From an uncultured Prevotella sp. (GTDB taxonomy: Bacteria > Bacteroidota > Bacteroidia > Bacteroidales > Bacteroidaceae): 21,316 nucleotides of DNA. The stretch lies in contig CAMYZK010000007.1 of NCBI GenBank assembly GCA_947303825.1, positions 1 through 21,316 of the forward strand, in the 5' to 3' direction. Of this stretch, positions 1 through 8,663 are shown one piece after another (position 1 is the stretch's first letter; every line of letters begins with the position of its first letter). A model generated the notes under the pieces. That model had not been told where the DNA came from. It was given only the letters and a program-made list of their open reading frames with translations, and did not search any database. The position numbers and the translations under genes were made by a program.

Positions 1-516
1 AAGCTGACACTCACCGGCAACCTGGGCGACGTGATGAAGGAGAGTGCCGTGCTGGCACTGGAGTATGTCAAGGCACATGCCGAAACGCTGCAACTGGACT
101 ACCGCATCTTCGACAACTGGAACATACATATTCATGTGCCGGAGGGGGCAACACCCAAAGACGGCCCGTCGGCAGGCATTACCATAGCAACCTCTATAGC
201 ATCGGCATTGACACAGCGCAAGGTGAGGAAGAACGTGGCCATGACGGGCGAGATAACCCTTCGCGGCAAGGTGCTGCCAGTAGGTGGTATAAAAGAGAAG
301 ATACTGGCTGCAAAGCGAGCCGGCATTACCGACATCGTGCTCTGTAAGGAGAACGAGAAGGACATTCTTGAGATACCCGAGATGTATCTCAAGGGAGTCA
401 GCTTCCACTATGTGCAGGATGTGCAGGATGTGTGGGCTTTCGCACTCACCGACGAGCTGGTGAAGAACCCAGTGAAATTTGACATTCCAGAAGGAGAAAA
501 AGACAAGAACGACTGA
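1..516 (+). CDS. lon: ATP-dependent Lon protease, C-terminal end (5' truncated)
   Basis: Only the last 171 codons are in the window; the frame is open from base 1 and ends at TGA 514-516. They are most of the Lon proteolytic (S16) domain. The serine of the Ser-Lys dyad lies in DGPSAG (codon at 169-171) and the lysine in GGIKEK (298-300); their 43-residue separation equals that of Ser679 and Lys722 in E. coli Lon. The stretch [16 protein letters not shown] and the EIPEMYL segment are also typical. Lon is a cytoplasmic AAA+ protease that removes misfolded and regulatory proteins. The AAA+ and N-terminal domains must lie upstream of the window. The tail is acidic and lysine-rich. It is followed 19 bp later by tgt on the same strand, so the two are probably co-transcribed. 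Confidence 0.97.
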   Translation, partial: KLTLTGNLGDVMKESAVLALEYVKAHAETLQLDYRIFDNWNIHIHVPEGATPKDGPSAGITIATSIASALTQRKVRKNVAMTGEITLRGKVLPVGGIKEKILAAKRAGITDIVLCKENEKDILEIPEMYLKGVSFHYVQDVQDVWAFALTDELVKNPVKFDIPEGEKDKND

Positions 517-535
517 TTTGCGGCTTTCTATTTAA

Positions 536-1663
536 ATGACGTTTGAACTTCAACATACAGATGCTGCTTCCGAAGCGCGTGCCGGTGTGATAAACACAGA
601 CCATGGACGCATAGAGACCCCCATCTTCATGCCCGTGGGCACATGCGGCAGTGTGAAGGGGGTTCACTTCAGTGAGCTGAGAGACGAGGTTGGGGCACAG
701 ATAATACTTGGCAACACATACCACCTGTATCTGCGTCCCGGTCTCGACACGCTAGGCAAAGCCGGCGGCCTGCATCGCTTCAACACATGGGACAGGCCTA
801 TACTTACCGACAGCGGCGGTTTTCAGGTGTTCTCGCTCACGGGCATCCGCAAGCTCAGGGAGGAAGGGTGCGAGTTCCGCTCGCACATAGACGGTTCGAA
901 GCATGTGTTTACCCCCGAGAATGTCATCGACACGCAGCGCATCATCGGTGCCGACATCATGATGGCCTTCGACGAGTGTCCGCCAGGCGAGAGTGACTAT
1001 CAGTATGCCAAGAAGAGTCTGGGGCTTACTCAGCGTTGGCTGGACAGGTGCGTTAAGCGATTCAAGGAGACACAGCCGCTGTACGGGCATAGTCAGGCAC
1101 TCTTCCCCATAGTGCAGGGATGCAAGTATAAAGACCTGAGACAGGAGGCGGCAAAACATGTTGCCGACAAGGGTGCCGAGGGCAACGCTATTGGCGGACT
1201 GGCCGTGGGTGAGCCTACAGAAGTGATGTATGAGATGATAGAGGTGGTAAACGAGATACTGCCCAAAGACCGTCCCCGCTATCTCATGGGAGTAGGAACA
1301 CCGCAGAACATACTCGAAGCCATAGAGCGTGGCGTTGACATGTTCGACTGTGTGATGCCTACCCGCAACGGCAGGAATGCCATGCTCTTCACCTATCAGG
1401 GAACGATGAACATGCGCAACAAGAAGTGGGAGCAGGACTTCTCGCCCATAGACCCTGACGGATGTCCCCTGGACAGGCTACACACCAAGGCATACCTGCA
1501 CCATCTGTTCAAAGCACAAGAGCTGCTGGCACTACAGCTGGCCAGCATACACAATCTAGCCTTCTATCTGAGACTTGTAAGAGATGCACGAAGGCATATC
1601 ATTGAGGGCGACTTCACACAGTGGAAACGCTCTGTCATAGACGACTTAGCACGCAGGGTATGA
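536..1663 (+). CDS. tgt: queuine/preQ1 tRNA-guanine transglycosylase
   Basis: This 375-residue protein is a tRNA-guanine transglycosylase, which swaps guanine 34 in GUN-anticodon tRNAs for preQ1 on the way to queuosine. Seen: TDSGGFQVFSL with the conserved Asp at 92, MAFDEC with the base-recognition Asp146, GGLAVGE at 220-226, and FDCVMPTRN with the expected nucleophile Asp271. The C-terminal zinc site is degenerate: the usual C-x-C-x2-C is replaced by DGCPLD (one Cys, 310), although the late His (ASIHNLAF, 339) is kept. Bacteroidota TGTs that I recall also lack these cysteines. PTRNGRNA is also slightly different from the common PTRNARNG. The ATG at 536 gives the expected N-terminus. Its TGA overlaps the ATG of the next gene (ATGA), which indicates translational coupling. 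Confidence 0.97.
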   Translation: MTFELQHTDAASEARAGVINTDHGRIETPIFMPVGTCGSVKGVHFSELRDEVGAQIILGNTYHLYLRPGLDTLGKAGGLHRFNTWDRPILTDSGGFQVFSLTGIRKLREEGCEFRSHIDGSKHVFTPENVIDTQRIIGADIMMAFDECPPGESDYQYAKKSLGLTQRWLDRCVKRFKETQPLYGHSQALFPIVQGCKYKDLRQEAAKHVADKGAEGNAIGGLAVGEPTEVMYEMIEVVNEILPKDRPRYLMGVGTPQNILEAIERGVDMFDCVMPTRNGRNAMLFTYQGTMNMRNKKWEQDFSPIDPDGCPLDRLHTKAYLHHLFKAQELLALQLASIHNLAFYLRLVRDARRHIIEGDFTQWKRSVIDDLARRV

Positions 1664-2760
1664 GGTGGATTCTTCTCAAGCGGCTGGACCGCTACATCAT
1701 CAAGAAGTTTATTGGCACATATATATTTGCCATCCTGCTGATTATCTCTATCAGTATAGTCTTCGACTTCAATGACAACATGTCGAAGTTTGCCAACAAC
1801 CATGCACCCTGGCGAGCCATCATCTTCGACTACTATGCCAACTTCATTCCTTATTTTGCCAACCTCTTCTCGCCTCTGTTCGTCTTCATTGTCGTCATCT
1901 TCTTTACGTCGAAGCTGGCAGGCAACAGCGAGATTATTGCCATGCTTGCCTCGGGAACAAGCTTCCGCAGGCTCATGCGCCCGTATCTCCTGTCGGCAGC
2001 ACTCATAGCAGGCATCAACTTCTACCTCGGGGCATACGTCATACCAAGCGGCAACATAGTGAGGCAGAACTTTGAGACGATGTACAAGAACAAGAAGAAA
2101 AACACGTCGGCATCAAACGTTACGCTCCAGGTGGGGCCGGGAGTCATTGCCAACATGCAGCAGTATGACAACCTGGCAAAGCGCGGATACGGATTCAACC
2201 TCTACAAGTTTGAGCAGAAGAAGCTGGTGAGCCACATGATGGCCAACATGATACAGTATGACACTATCAGCGACTCACGCTACCACTGGAAAGCTACCAA
2301 CTACAAGATACGCACCCTGAAAGGGCTGAGGGAACAGATTGAGTCGGGTGTCACCATCGATACCATGATTGTCATGGAGCCAATGGACCTGGTCTACTCC
2401 AAGGGCCAGCAGGAACAGTTCACTTCGCCAGAGCTGCTCAGGTACATCTCTAAGCAGCAGGAGCGAGGGTCTACCAACGTGGTGCAGTACGAGGTGGAAT
2501 ACCACAAGCGAATAGCCACCAGCTTTGCGTCGTTCATACTTACCATCATCGGAGCATCGCTGTCGGCCAGAAAACGTAAAGGGGGCATGGGTCTGGCACT
2601 CGGCATTGGACTGGCACTGAGCTTTGCCTACATACTCCTGCAGACTGTATCGGCAACATTTGCTATTCAGGCCAGCTTCCCACCGATGCTCGCAGCATGG
2701 TTGCCTAACATCCTCTATGTGTTCATTGCCTATTTCTGCTACAGGCAGGCACCGAGGTGA
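1660..2760 (+). CDS. LptF/LptG (YjgP/YjgQ) family permease
   Basis: This 366-residue membrane protein belongs to the YjgP/YjgQ family. LptF and LptG form the membrane part of the LptB2FG ABC transporter that extracts LPS from the inner membrane and drives it through the Lpt bridge. Seen: the typical opening LDRYIIKKF followed at once by a hydrophobic helix (about 16-38), more helices around 60-85 and 100-130, a long soluble periplasmic section (about 135-275, beta-jellyroll in the family), then three C-terminal helices after RIATSFASF. I chose ATG 1660 because it makes a 4-bp ATGA overlap with tgt and gives the family N-terminus; an in-frame GTG at 1621 would add 13 residues encoded inside tgt. 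LptF and LptG cannot be told apart here, and no partner or LptB is in the window. Confidence 0.9.
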   Translation: MRWILLKRLDRYIIKKFIGTYIFAILLIISISIVFDFNDNMSKFANNHAPWRAIIFDYYANFIPYFANLFSPLFVFIVVIFFTSKLAGNSEIIAMLASGTSFRRLMRPYLLSAALIAGINFYLGAYVIPSGNIVRQNFETMYKNKKKNTSASNVTLQVGPGVIANMQQYDNLAKRGYGFNLYKFEQKKLVSHMMANMIQYDTISDSRYHWKATNYKIRTLKGLREQIESGVTIDTMIVMEPMDLVYSKGQQEQFTSPELLRYISKQQERGSTNVVQYEVEYHKRIATSFASFILTIIGASLSARKRKGGMGLALGIGLALSFAYILLQTVSATFAIQASFPPMLAAWLPNILYVFIAYFCYRQAPR

Positions 2761-2775
2761 GTTAAGAGTTAAGAG
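2759..2775 (+). repeat. short AGTTAAG-type repeat at the permease/helicase junction
   Basis: Two and a half copies of the 7-base unit GAGTTAA/GAGTTAAG fill almost the whole gap between the permease stop codon and the helicase ATG at 2778. The repeat starts inside the TGA stop codon. Related sequence appears at 8099-8109, 12323-12360, 13596-13623 and 18830-18850. The function is unknown; here the purine-rich AAGAGAA end lies where a ribosome binding site would be. Confidence 0.6.
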
Positions 2776-2777
2776 AA

Positions 2778-4076
2778 ATGACATTTGAAGAGACATATTT
2801 GAACGATAATATCCTTGATGCACTTTATGACATGCACTTCGAGGAGATGACTCCCATACAGGAGAAATGCATACCGCAGATTCTGGATGGGCGAGATGTG
2901 TTGGGCGTAGCCCAGACAGGAACGGGAAAGACGGCTGCCTACCTGCTGCCTATCCTCTCTATGCTTGACGATGGTGAATATCCCGAGGACGCCATCAACT
3001 GCGTCATCATGGCACCTACACGCGAGCTGGCGCAGCAGATAGACCAGGCTATGGAGGGATTTGCATACTACATGCCGCAGGTGAGTTCCATTGCTGTATA
3101 CGGTGGCAACGACGGCTCGCGCTTCGACCAGGAACTGAAGAGTCTTAGGGGAGGGGCGCCTGTTGTGATAGCAACGCCGGGCAGACTGCTCAGCCACATG
3201 AAGGTGGGAAACCTGAATCTGGCCCATACCTCCTTCTTTGTGCTCGACGAGGCCGACCGTATGCTCGACATGGGGTTCATCGATGACATCATGCAGATAA
3301 CTAAGCTATTGCCGCAGGACTGCCAAAAGGTGATGTTCTCCGCCACCATGCCCTCGAAGGTGAGAGACCTGGCCGTCTCGCTGTTGCACAATCCGGTGGA
3401 GGTGAAGCTGAAGGTGAGCCGTCCGGCCGACAAGATAAGGCAGCTGGCATACGTTTGTTACGACCCGCAGAAGCTCTCCATCATCGACCATCTGTTCAAG
3501 AACGGCGACCTGCAGCGCGTCATCATCTTCTGCGGAAAGAAAGACCGCGTGAAGGACATCAACCGCCAGCTGAGCCGCCTGAAGATAAACTGTGCCCCTA
3601 TGCACAGCGACCTCTCCCAGCAGGAGCGCGACGATGTGATGTACCGTTTCAAGGCCGGACAGGTAGATGTGCTCGTGGCTACCGACATCGTGAGCCGTGG
3701 CATTGACATCGACGATATCAGGATAGTGATAAACTTCGACGTTCCTCATGATGCCGAGGACTATGTTCACCGCATAGGGCGCACTGCACGTGCCGACCGT
3801 GACGGCATGGCCATCACCTTCATCAGCGACAAGGATATAAGACGGTTCATGCAGATAGAGCACTTCCTTGGCAAGGAGGTGGAAAAGCTGCCGCTACCCG
3901 ACGGGCTGGGAGAAGGGCCGGAGTACAAAAGCTCGGAAGAGAACGCTAAGTCATCAAGGCGTAACAGTCACAGAGGCCACGGCAATAAGCCGAGACGCTA
4001 CAAGGGGCGTAAGGATAAGGGCCGCGACGGTAAGAAAACACAAGAGAAAGATAACAACAAACAACAAATTAACTAG
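2778..4076 (+). CDS. DEAD-box ATP-dependent RNA helicase
   Basis: This 432-residue protein has the complete DEAD-box motif set in order: Q motif EEMTPIQ (22-28), motif I AQTGTGKT (45-52), Ia PTRELAQQ (80-87), Ib TPGR (133-136), II DEAD (157-160), III SAT (188-190), IV VIIFC (248-252), V TDIVSRGID (302-310) and VI HRIGRTAR (331-338). The family unwinds short RNA duplexes with ATP in ribosome assembly, mRNA decay or cold adaptation. After about residue 380 there is a low-complexity, Lys/Arg-rich tail (RRNSHRGHG, RRYKGRKDKGR) ending in Asn/Gln; such tails usually add non-specific RNA binding. It resembles RhlE/DeaD-type helicases, but the exact subgroup cannot be fixed by eye. It lies 17 bp after the permease and 12 bp before leuB. 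Confidence 0.96.
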   Translation: MTFEETYLNDNILDALYDMHFEEMTPIQEKCIPQILDGRDVLGVAQTGTGKTAAYLLPILSMLDDGEYPEDAINCVIMAPTRELAQQIDQAMEGFAYYMPQVSSIAVYGGNDGSRFDQELKSLRGGAPVVIATPGRLLSHMKVGNLNLAHTSFFVLDEADRMLDMGFIDDIMQITKLLPQDCQKVMFSATMPSKVRDLAVSLLHNPVEVKLKVSRPADKIRQLAYVCYDPQKLSIIDHLFKNGDLQRVIIFCGKKDRVKDINRQLSRLKINCAPMHSDLSQQERDDVMYRFKAGQVDVLVATDIVSRGIDIDDIRIVINFDVPHDAEDYVHRIGRTARADRDGMAITFISDKDIRRFMQIEHFLGKEVEKLPLPDGLGEGPEYKSSEENAKSSRRNSHRGHGNKPRRYKGRKDKGRDGKKTQEKDNNKQQIN

Positions 4077-4088
4077 ACAAAGACTGAC

Positions 4089-5150
4089 ATGGAACTGAGG
4101 ATTGCAGTGTTGCCGGGCGACGGTATAGGCCCGGAGATAATGAGGCAGGGCATCGCCGTGATGAATGCCGTGGCCCTCAAGTTTGGACATCGCTTCTCGT
4201 ATGAGGAAGCAATGGTGGGTGCCAGTGCCATTGATGCTGTGGGTGACCCGTACCCTAAGGATACTCACGAGGTATGCATGAGGGCCGATGCTGTGCTTTT
4301 CGCTGCTGTAGGTTCATTGAAGTATGACAACAACCCTACTGCCAAGGTGCGCCCGGAGACAGGCCTGCTGGCCATGCGCAAGCAGCTGGGACTCTATGCC
4401 AACATCAGGCCGGTGGCAACGTTCGACTGCTTGCTGCACAAGTCGCCGCTGAAGGATGAGCTGATACGCGGGGCAGACTTCATTGTTATCAGGGAGCTGA
4501 CGGGAGGCATGTACTTCGGAGAGAAATATCAGGACAACGATAAGGCATACGATACCGACCTGTATACTCGTCCAGAGATAGAGCGTATACTCAAGATGGC
4601 CTTCGAGTATGCCCTGAAGCGCAAGAAGCACCTTACTGTGGTTGACAAGGCCAACGTGCTGGCAAGCTCCAGACTGTGGAGGCAGATAGCAAAGGAGATG
4701 GAGTCGCAATACCCTGACGTTACTACCGACTATATGTTCATAGACAATGCTTCCATGCGTGTGCTTACAGACCCTCGGTTCTTCGATGTCATAGTGACCG
4801 AGAACACCTTTGGCGACATTCTTACCGACGAGACATCGTGCATCACCGGTTCTATGGGGCTGCAGCCATCGGCATCGCTGGGCCTGCATACACCGCTCTT
4901 TGAGCCTGTCCACGGCTCGTGGCCGCAGGCTGCCGGACAAAACCTGGCCAACCCCCTGGCGCAGATACTCTCGGCTGCCATGCTGCTCGAACACTTCTCT
5001 CTGACAGAGGAGAGCGCGCAGGTGCGCCGCGCTGTCGATGCCTCGCTGGCCGAGAACGTCCGAACCCCTGAGATACAGGTGGAGGGAGGCCGGCACTACG
5101 GAACGGCCGAAGTGGGGCAGTGGATAGTTGACTACATCAAGAGAAGTTAA
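4089..5150 (+). CDS. leuB: 3-isopropylmalate dehydrogenase
   Basis: This 353-residue enzyme would catalyse the NAD-dependent oxidative decarboxylation of (2R,3S)-3-isopropylmalate in leucine synthesis. Seen: GDGIGPEI (10-17), the substrate arginines in [17 protein letters not shown] (Arg97, Arg107) and [11 protein letters not shown] (Arg135, Tyr142), the catalytic Lys187 in VVDKANVL, and the metal-binding Asp219, Asp243 and Asp247 in the FIDNASM and TFGDILTDE segments. The RELTGG loop points to LeuB rather than isocitrate or tartrate dehydrogenase. In the NAD loop, HGSWPQAAG has Gln280 where many LeuBs have Asp (HGSAPDIAG). No leuA, leuC or leuD is in the window, so leuB sits apart from the rest of the pathway. 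The next gene starts 2 bp after its stop. Confidence 0.95.
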   Translation: MELRIAVLPGDGIGPEIMRQGIAVMNAVALKFGHRFSYEEAMVGASAIDAVGDPYPKDTHEVCMRADAVLFAAVGSLKYDNNPTAKVRPETGLLAMRKQLGLYANIRPVATFDCLLHKSPLKDELIRGADFIVIRELTGGMYFGEKYQDNDKAYDTDLYTRPEIERILKMAFEYALKRKKHLTVVDKANVLASSRLWRQIAKEMESQYPDVTTDYMFIDNASMRVLTDPRFFDVIVTENTFGDILTDETSCITGSMGLQPSASLGLHTPLFEPVHGSWPQAAGQNLANPLAQILSAAMLLEHFSLTEESAQVRRAVDASLAENVRTPEIQVEGGRHYGTAEVGQWIVDYIKRS

Positions 5151-5152
5151 CA

Positions 5153-5824
5153 ATGAGATTCCCACGAGTCGTTTTACTTGTAAGCATGCTGGCACTCACC
5201 ATGTCGCTTCCGATGCTTGCCCAGACGCCGCAGCAGTGGCGCGACTCATTGGCCGTGCTCAATAAGCAGATAACAGCACAGCCTGCTTCTACTGACCTCA
5301 GACTAAGGAAAGCTGCCGTGAACATAGAGCTCAACCAGTGGGAATATGCCATAGAGGAGTATGGACGTGTGCTCGACATTGACAAGAACAGCCTGTCGGC
5401 ACTTTACTTCAGGGCGTATGCCTACAACCACCTGCGGCATTATGACTTGGCCTGTGCCGACTATGAGCATTTCCTCTCTATACTGCCTCGCAACTTTGAG
5501 GCCCGCCTGGGGCTTGCCATGACCAAGCGCAACATGGGCCGTAAGCTGGAAACTGGCGATGAGCTGAACCGCCTGGTTGAGATGTACCCCGACTCGGCTG
5601 TTGCATACGCAGCACGCGCAGCATTTGAACAGGAGGAGAAACAGTACGACCTGTCGCTCTACGACTGGGACAAGGCGTTGCTGCTCTCCCGTAACAACAC
5701 CGAGTATCTGCTGGCCAAGTACCATGTGCTGTGGGCTATGAAACGCTACGACGAGGCACGGCGCCTGCAGCGCGAACTGCTGAAGGCCGGTGTATCGCAG
5801 GCATTGTTGAAAACCGAAAAATGA
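5153..5824 (+). CDS. secreted/periplasmic TPR-repeat protein
   Basis: This 223-residue protein starts with a likely Sec signal peptide: MRFPR, a hydrophobic core VVLLVSMLALTMSLPML, then AQTPQQ, with cleavage probably near residue 23-24. From about 45 to 210 it is helical with tetratricopeptide features such as the NQWEYAIEEYGRVLDIDKNS unit, then a hallmark A-D-Y pattern in HYDLACADYEHFLSILPRN and QYDLSLYDWDKALLLS. TPR arrays bind other proteins; no enzymatic motif is seen. The start is 2 bp after leuB and its stop overlaps the start of the dipeptidyl peptidase gene (ATGA), so it is translated as part of the same unit. A role in envelope assembly or as partner of the peptidase is only a guess. 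Confidence 0.88.
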   Translation: MRFPRVVLLVSMLALTMSLPMLAQTPQQWRDSLAVLNKQITAQPASTDLRLRKAAVNIELNQWEYAIEEYGRVLDIDKNSLSALYFRAYAYNHLRHYDLACADYEHFLSILPRNFEARLGLAMTKRNMGRKLETGDELNRLVEMYPDSAVAYAARAAFEQEEKQYDLSLYDWDKALLLSRNNTEYLLAKYHVLWAMKRYDEARRLQRELLKAGVSQALLKTEK

Positions 5825-8115
5825 CCGATAAAACTATGAGAAGATTTTCTGTTATTTTTGCCACACTCCTTGTGGCTTTTGCCTTTAGTGGAAACTGTCT
5901 GGCAGGCAACAAACTCACGTTGAAAGATATTACTGGCGGGGCATTCTATGCCAAGTCGATAGCTGCCGTAGAGCCACTGGCTGGCGGAGAGGAATATGCC
6001 CAGATTTCTTATGATGGCAAGCAGATAGTGAAGTATTCGTTCCGAACAGGAAAACAGACGGGAGTGCTCTTCGATGTTGCCACTGCACGTGGGGCACGCT
6101 TGGATGGCGTAGACGGATATGTGATGAGTCCCGACGGGAAGAACATTCTCATACAGACCGACACTCGGCGCATCTACAGGCATTCGTTCACCGCCACCTA
6201 TTATATATATAATGTGGCAAACGGCAAGCTGGCACCGCTCAGCGACGGCGGACCGCAGCAGACGCCCGTATGGAGTCCCGACGGCTTGCAGGTGGCCTTT
6301 GTTCGCGACAATAATATCTTCCTCGTAAAGCTGCTCTACAACAACTCTGAGAGTCAGGTCACTACCGACGGTAAGCGCAACAGCATCATCAATGGTGTGC
6401 CCGACTGGGTGAACGAGGAGGAGTTCTCGTTCAACTCGGCTATGACCTTCAGTGCCGACTCCAAGCAGATAGTATGGGTGCGCTACGACGAGAGTGCCGT
6501 AAGCGAGGTGTGCCTACCCATGGCTTCCGATGACTGGAACCCAGGAGCACGTCAGGCCGACAAGGCATGGATGAAACCCGATGGAGGATATACCTATAAG
6601 TATCCCAAGGCTGGAGAGCAGAACGCTACTGTCACGCTGCACAGCTACGACATCAAGAGTAGGCAGACGAGAAAGCTCAACCTGCCGCTCGATGCCGACG
6701 GATACATACCGCGCATCCTGCCCACCAGCGACCCCGCAAAGGTGGCCGTCTTCACCCTGAACCGACATCAGGACTGCCTCAGGCTCTTTATGTGCAATCC
6801 GCTCACCACCGTGTGCCAGCAGGTCATTGAGGACAAGGTGAGCAAGTATGTCAACGAGAACGTCTTTTCCAACGTCAAGATTGTCGGCTCGAACATTCTG
6901 CTAACCAGCGAGCGCGACGGCTATAACCATATCTATCTGTATAATCTCAACGGACAGCAGCTACGCAAGGTGGGCGACCTGCCCCAGCCCCAGCGGATAG
7001 GAGGGGGGGAGAAAGAACTCCATACCATCGTCACCGATGTCTATGGCTACGACGAGGCTACTGGCGACATCTTCTTTGCTGCCCTCAATAGCGGACCCAC
7101 TGAGCAGCAGGTCTTTGTTAACCACAAGAACGGCAAGACCGACTGCCTCACTCCTGGTGGCGGATGGGCTTCGGCAACCTTTGCACAAGATTTCAAGAAC
7201 TTTATCTGCATCTGGAGCAATATCGACACCCCTACGCAGATCACGCTTCGCAGCACCCAGGGCAAGACACTTGCCACACTGGTCGACAATAAGGAGCTGG
7301 CAGCCAGATATGCATCCTATGACATGGGGAAGAAGGAGGTGTTCACATTCACCACGAGCGAAGGCGTAAGGCTTATCGGCTGGCTTGTCAAGCCTGCCGA
7401 TTTCGACCCTGCCAAGAAATATCCTGTCATCATGTACCAGTATGGCGGTCCTGGCTCCCAACAGGTGAAGAATGCCTGGGGCATAGGCATGAACGGTCAG
7501 GGGGCCATCCTAGAACAGTATCTGGCACAGCAGGGCTACATCGTGGCGTGTGTCGACAACCGTGGAACAGGCGGACGAGGAGCCGAGTTTGAAAAGTGCA
7601 CTTACCTGCGACTGGGTGAGCTGGAGGCACGCGACCAGGTGGAGACAGCACTGTGGCTGGGCAAGCAGAGCTATGTGGACAAAGACCGCATTGCCATCTG
7701 GGGATGGAGCTACGGAGGCTGGAACACCCTCATGGCCATGTCTGAGGGACGACCCGTCTTCTGCTGCGGCATAGCCATTGCACCGCCCACCTGCTGGCGA
7801 TACTATGACACCGTCTATACCGAGCGGTTCATGCGCACACCGCAGGAGAACGCCAAGGGATATGACGAGATTTGCCCCATAGCACGGGCCGACAAGCTGC
7901 ACGGAGCACTGCTGCTGTGCCACGGACTGGCCGACGACAATGTGCACTATCAGAACACTGCCGACTATGTGTCGGCACTCGTCGATGCCGACAAGGACTT
8001 CCGGCAGCTGGTCTACACTGGACGCAACCATAGCATCTACGGAGGAAACACCCGCTACCACCTCTTCCGACAGTGCATCAACTTCTTCAACCAACACCTA
8101 ACTCTTAACCCATAA
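5821..8115 (+). CDS. dipeptidyl peptidase IV (S9B family), exported
   Basis: This 764-residue protein is an S9B serine peptidase that removes X-Pro or X-Ala dipeptides from peptide N-termini. An export signal follows MTDKTMRRF (SVIFATLLVAFAF, then SGNCLAG). The N-terminal part is the beta-propeller (DPPIV_N) and contains DWVNEEEFSF, whose EEE at 199-201 matches the substrate-amine clamp of DPP4. The C-terminal hydrolase domain has GWSYGG with Ser630, GLADDNVH with Asp705 and GRNHSIYGG with His737. ATG 5821 overlaps the TPR gene stop; ATG 5836 is an alternative. A GC-rich stretch at residues 386-403 (LPQPQRIGGGEKEL, with a G7 run) looks inserted compared with the family. The last codons contain the AACTCTTAAC repeat. 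In oral and gut Bacteroidales this enzyme helps peptide feeding and can act as a virulence factor. Confidence 0.95.
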   Translation: MTDKTMRRFSVIFATLLVAFAFSGNCLAGNKLTLKDITGGAFYAKSIAAVEPLAGGEEYAQISYDGKQIVKYSFRTGKQTGVLFDVATARGARLDGVDGYVMSPDGKNILIQTDTRRIYRHSFTATYYIYNVANGKLAPLSDGGPQQTPVWSPDGLQVAFVRDNNIFLVKLLYNNSESQVTTDGKRNSIINGVPDWVNEEEFSFNSAMTFSADSKQIVWVRYDESAVSEVCLPMASDDWNPGARQADKAWMKPDGGYTYKYPKAGEQNATVTLHSYDIKSRQTRKLNLPLDADGYIPRILPTSDPAKVAVFTLNRHQDCLRLFMCNPLTTVCQQVIEDKVSKYVNENVFSNVKIVGSNILLTSERDGYNHIYLYNLNGQQLRKVGDLPQPQRIGGGEKELHTIVTDVYGYDEATGDIFFAALNSGPTEQQVFVNHKNGKTDCLTPGGGWASATFAQDFKNFICIWSNIDTPTQITLRSTQGKTLATLVDNKELAARYASYDMGKKEVFTFTTSEGVRLIGWLVKPADFDPAKKYPVIMYQYGGPGSQQVKNAWGIGMNGQGAILEQYLAQQGYIVACVDNRGTGGRGAEFEKCTYLRLGELEARDQVETALWLGKQSYVDKDRIAIWGWSYGGWNTLMAMSEGRPVFCCGIAIAPPTCWRYYDTVYTERFMRTPQENAKGYDEICPIARADKLHGALLLCHGLADDNVHYQNTADYVSALVDADKDFRQLVYTGRNHSIYGGNTRYHLFRQCINFFNQHLTLNP
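8099..8109 (-). repeat. AGTTAAG-type repeat inside the end of the peptidase gene
   Basis: The sequence TAACTCTTAAC, the reverse complement of GTTAAGAGTTA, encodes part of the last residues (HLTLNP) of the dipeptidyl peptidase and lies next to its stop codon. It is the same short motif as at 2759-2775 in the opposite orientation. Confidence 0.5.
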
Positions 8116-8118
8116 GTC

Positions 8119-8661
8119 GTGTTTATCTCAAAAGAACTCAGGAAGAAAAACATTGCCGAGTACCTGCTCTACATGTGGCAGGTGGAAGACACCATACGTG
8201 CCTTCGGATGCTCGCTGCCGCGAATACGCCGCGAATACGTAGAACGCTTTGACTATAGTGATGAACAGAAGGAAGACCTGGCCGACTGGTACGGCAACCT
8301 CATCCGCATGATGAATGAGGAAGGATGTCGTGAGACGGGCCATCTGCAGATAAACCGCGTAACGCTGCAGCTGCTCTCCGACCTGCACCGTCAGCTGCTC
8401 AGCTCACCCAAGTTCCCCTTCTACAACACCGCCTACTACAAGGTGCTGCCCTTCATCGTGGAGCTGAGAGGACGAGGAGCCAATAAAGATGAAGACGAGA
8501 TAGAGACATGCCTTAATGCCCTCTACGGCACCCTCATGCTGCGTTTGCAGAAACGTGAGATAACACTCAACACCCAGCATGCCGTCACGGAGATTTCTTC
8601 CTTCATTGGCATGCTCAGCGACTATTATAAGCAAGACAAAGAAGAAGGACTGACATTCTGA
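8119..8661 (+). CDS. DUF4924 family protein
   Basis: This 180-residue protein begins with FISKELRKKNIAEYLLYMWQ, which I recognise as the opening of DUF4924, a Bacteroidota-only family of unknown function. The start is GTG, 3 bp after the peptidase stop; there is no ATG near it, and the family N-terminus supports this start. The chain is predicted to be mostly helical and has no signal peptide, membrane segment or catalytic motif that I can see. The charged segment NKDEDEIETCLNAL sits in the middle (about 121-137). It lies 2 bp before rfbD. Position in this housekeeping run suggests a cytoplasmic protein, but no function can be given. Confidence 0.87.
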   Translation: MFISKELRKKNIAEYLLYMWQVEDTIRAFGCSLPRIRREYVERFDYSDEQKEDLADWYGNLIRMMNEEGCRETGHLQINRVTLQLLSDLHRQLLSSPKFPFYNTAYYKVLPFIVELRGRGANKDEDEIETCLNALYGTLMLRLQKREITLNTQHAVTEISSFIGMLSDYYKQDKEEGLTF

Positions 8662-8663
8662 TT

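Noticed and set aside
1621..1659. Upstream GTG start for the permease
   Set aside because: It lies inside tgt; ATG 1660 has the ATGA overlap and the usual family N-terminus.
5836..5910. Lipoprotein signal at SGNC in the dipeptidyl peptidase
   Set aside because: The residues before Cys do not match a lipobox (no L-x-G/A-C); a signal peptidase I site after CLA is more likely.
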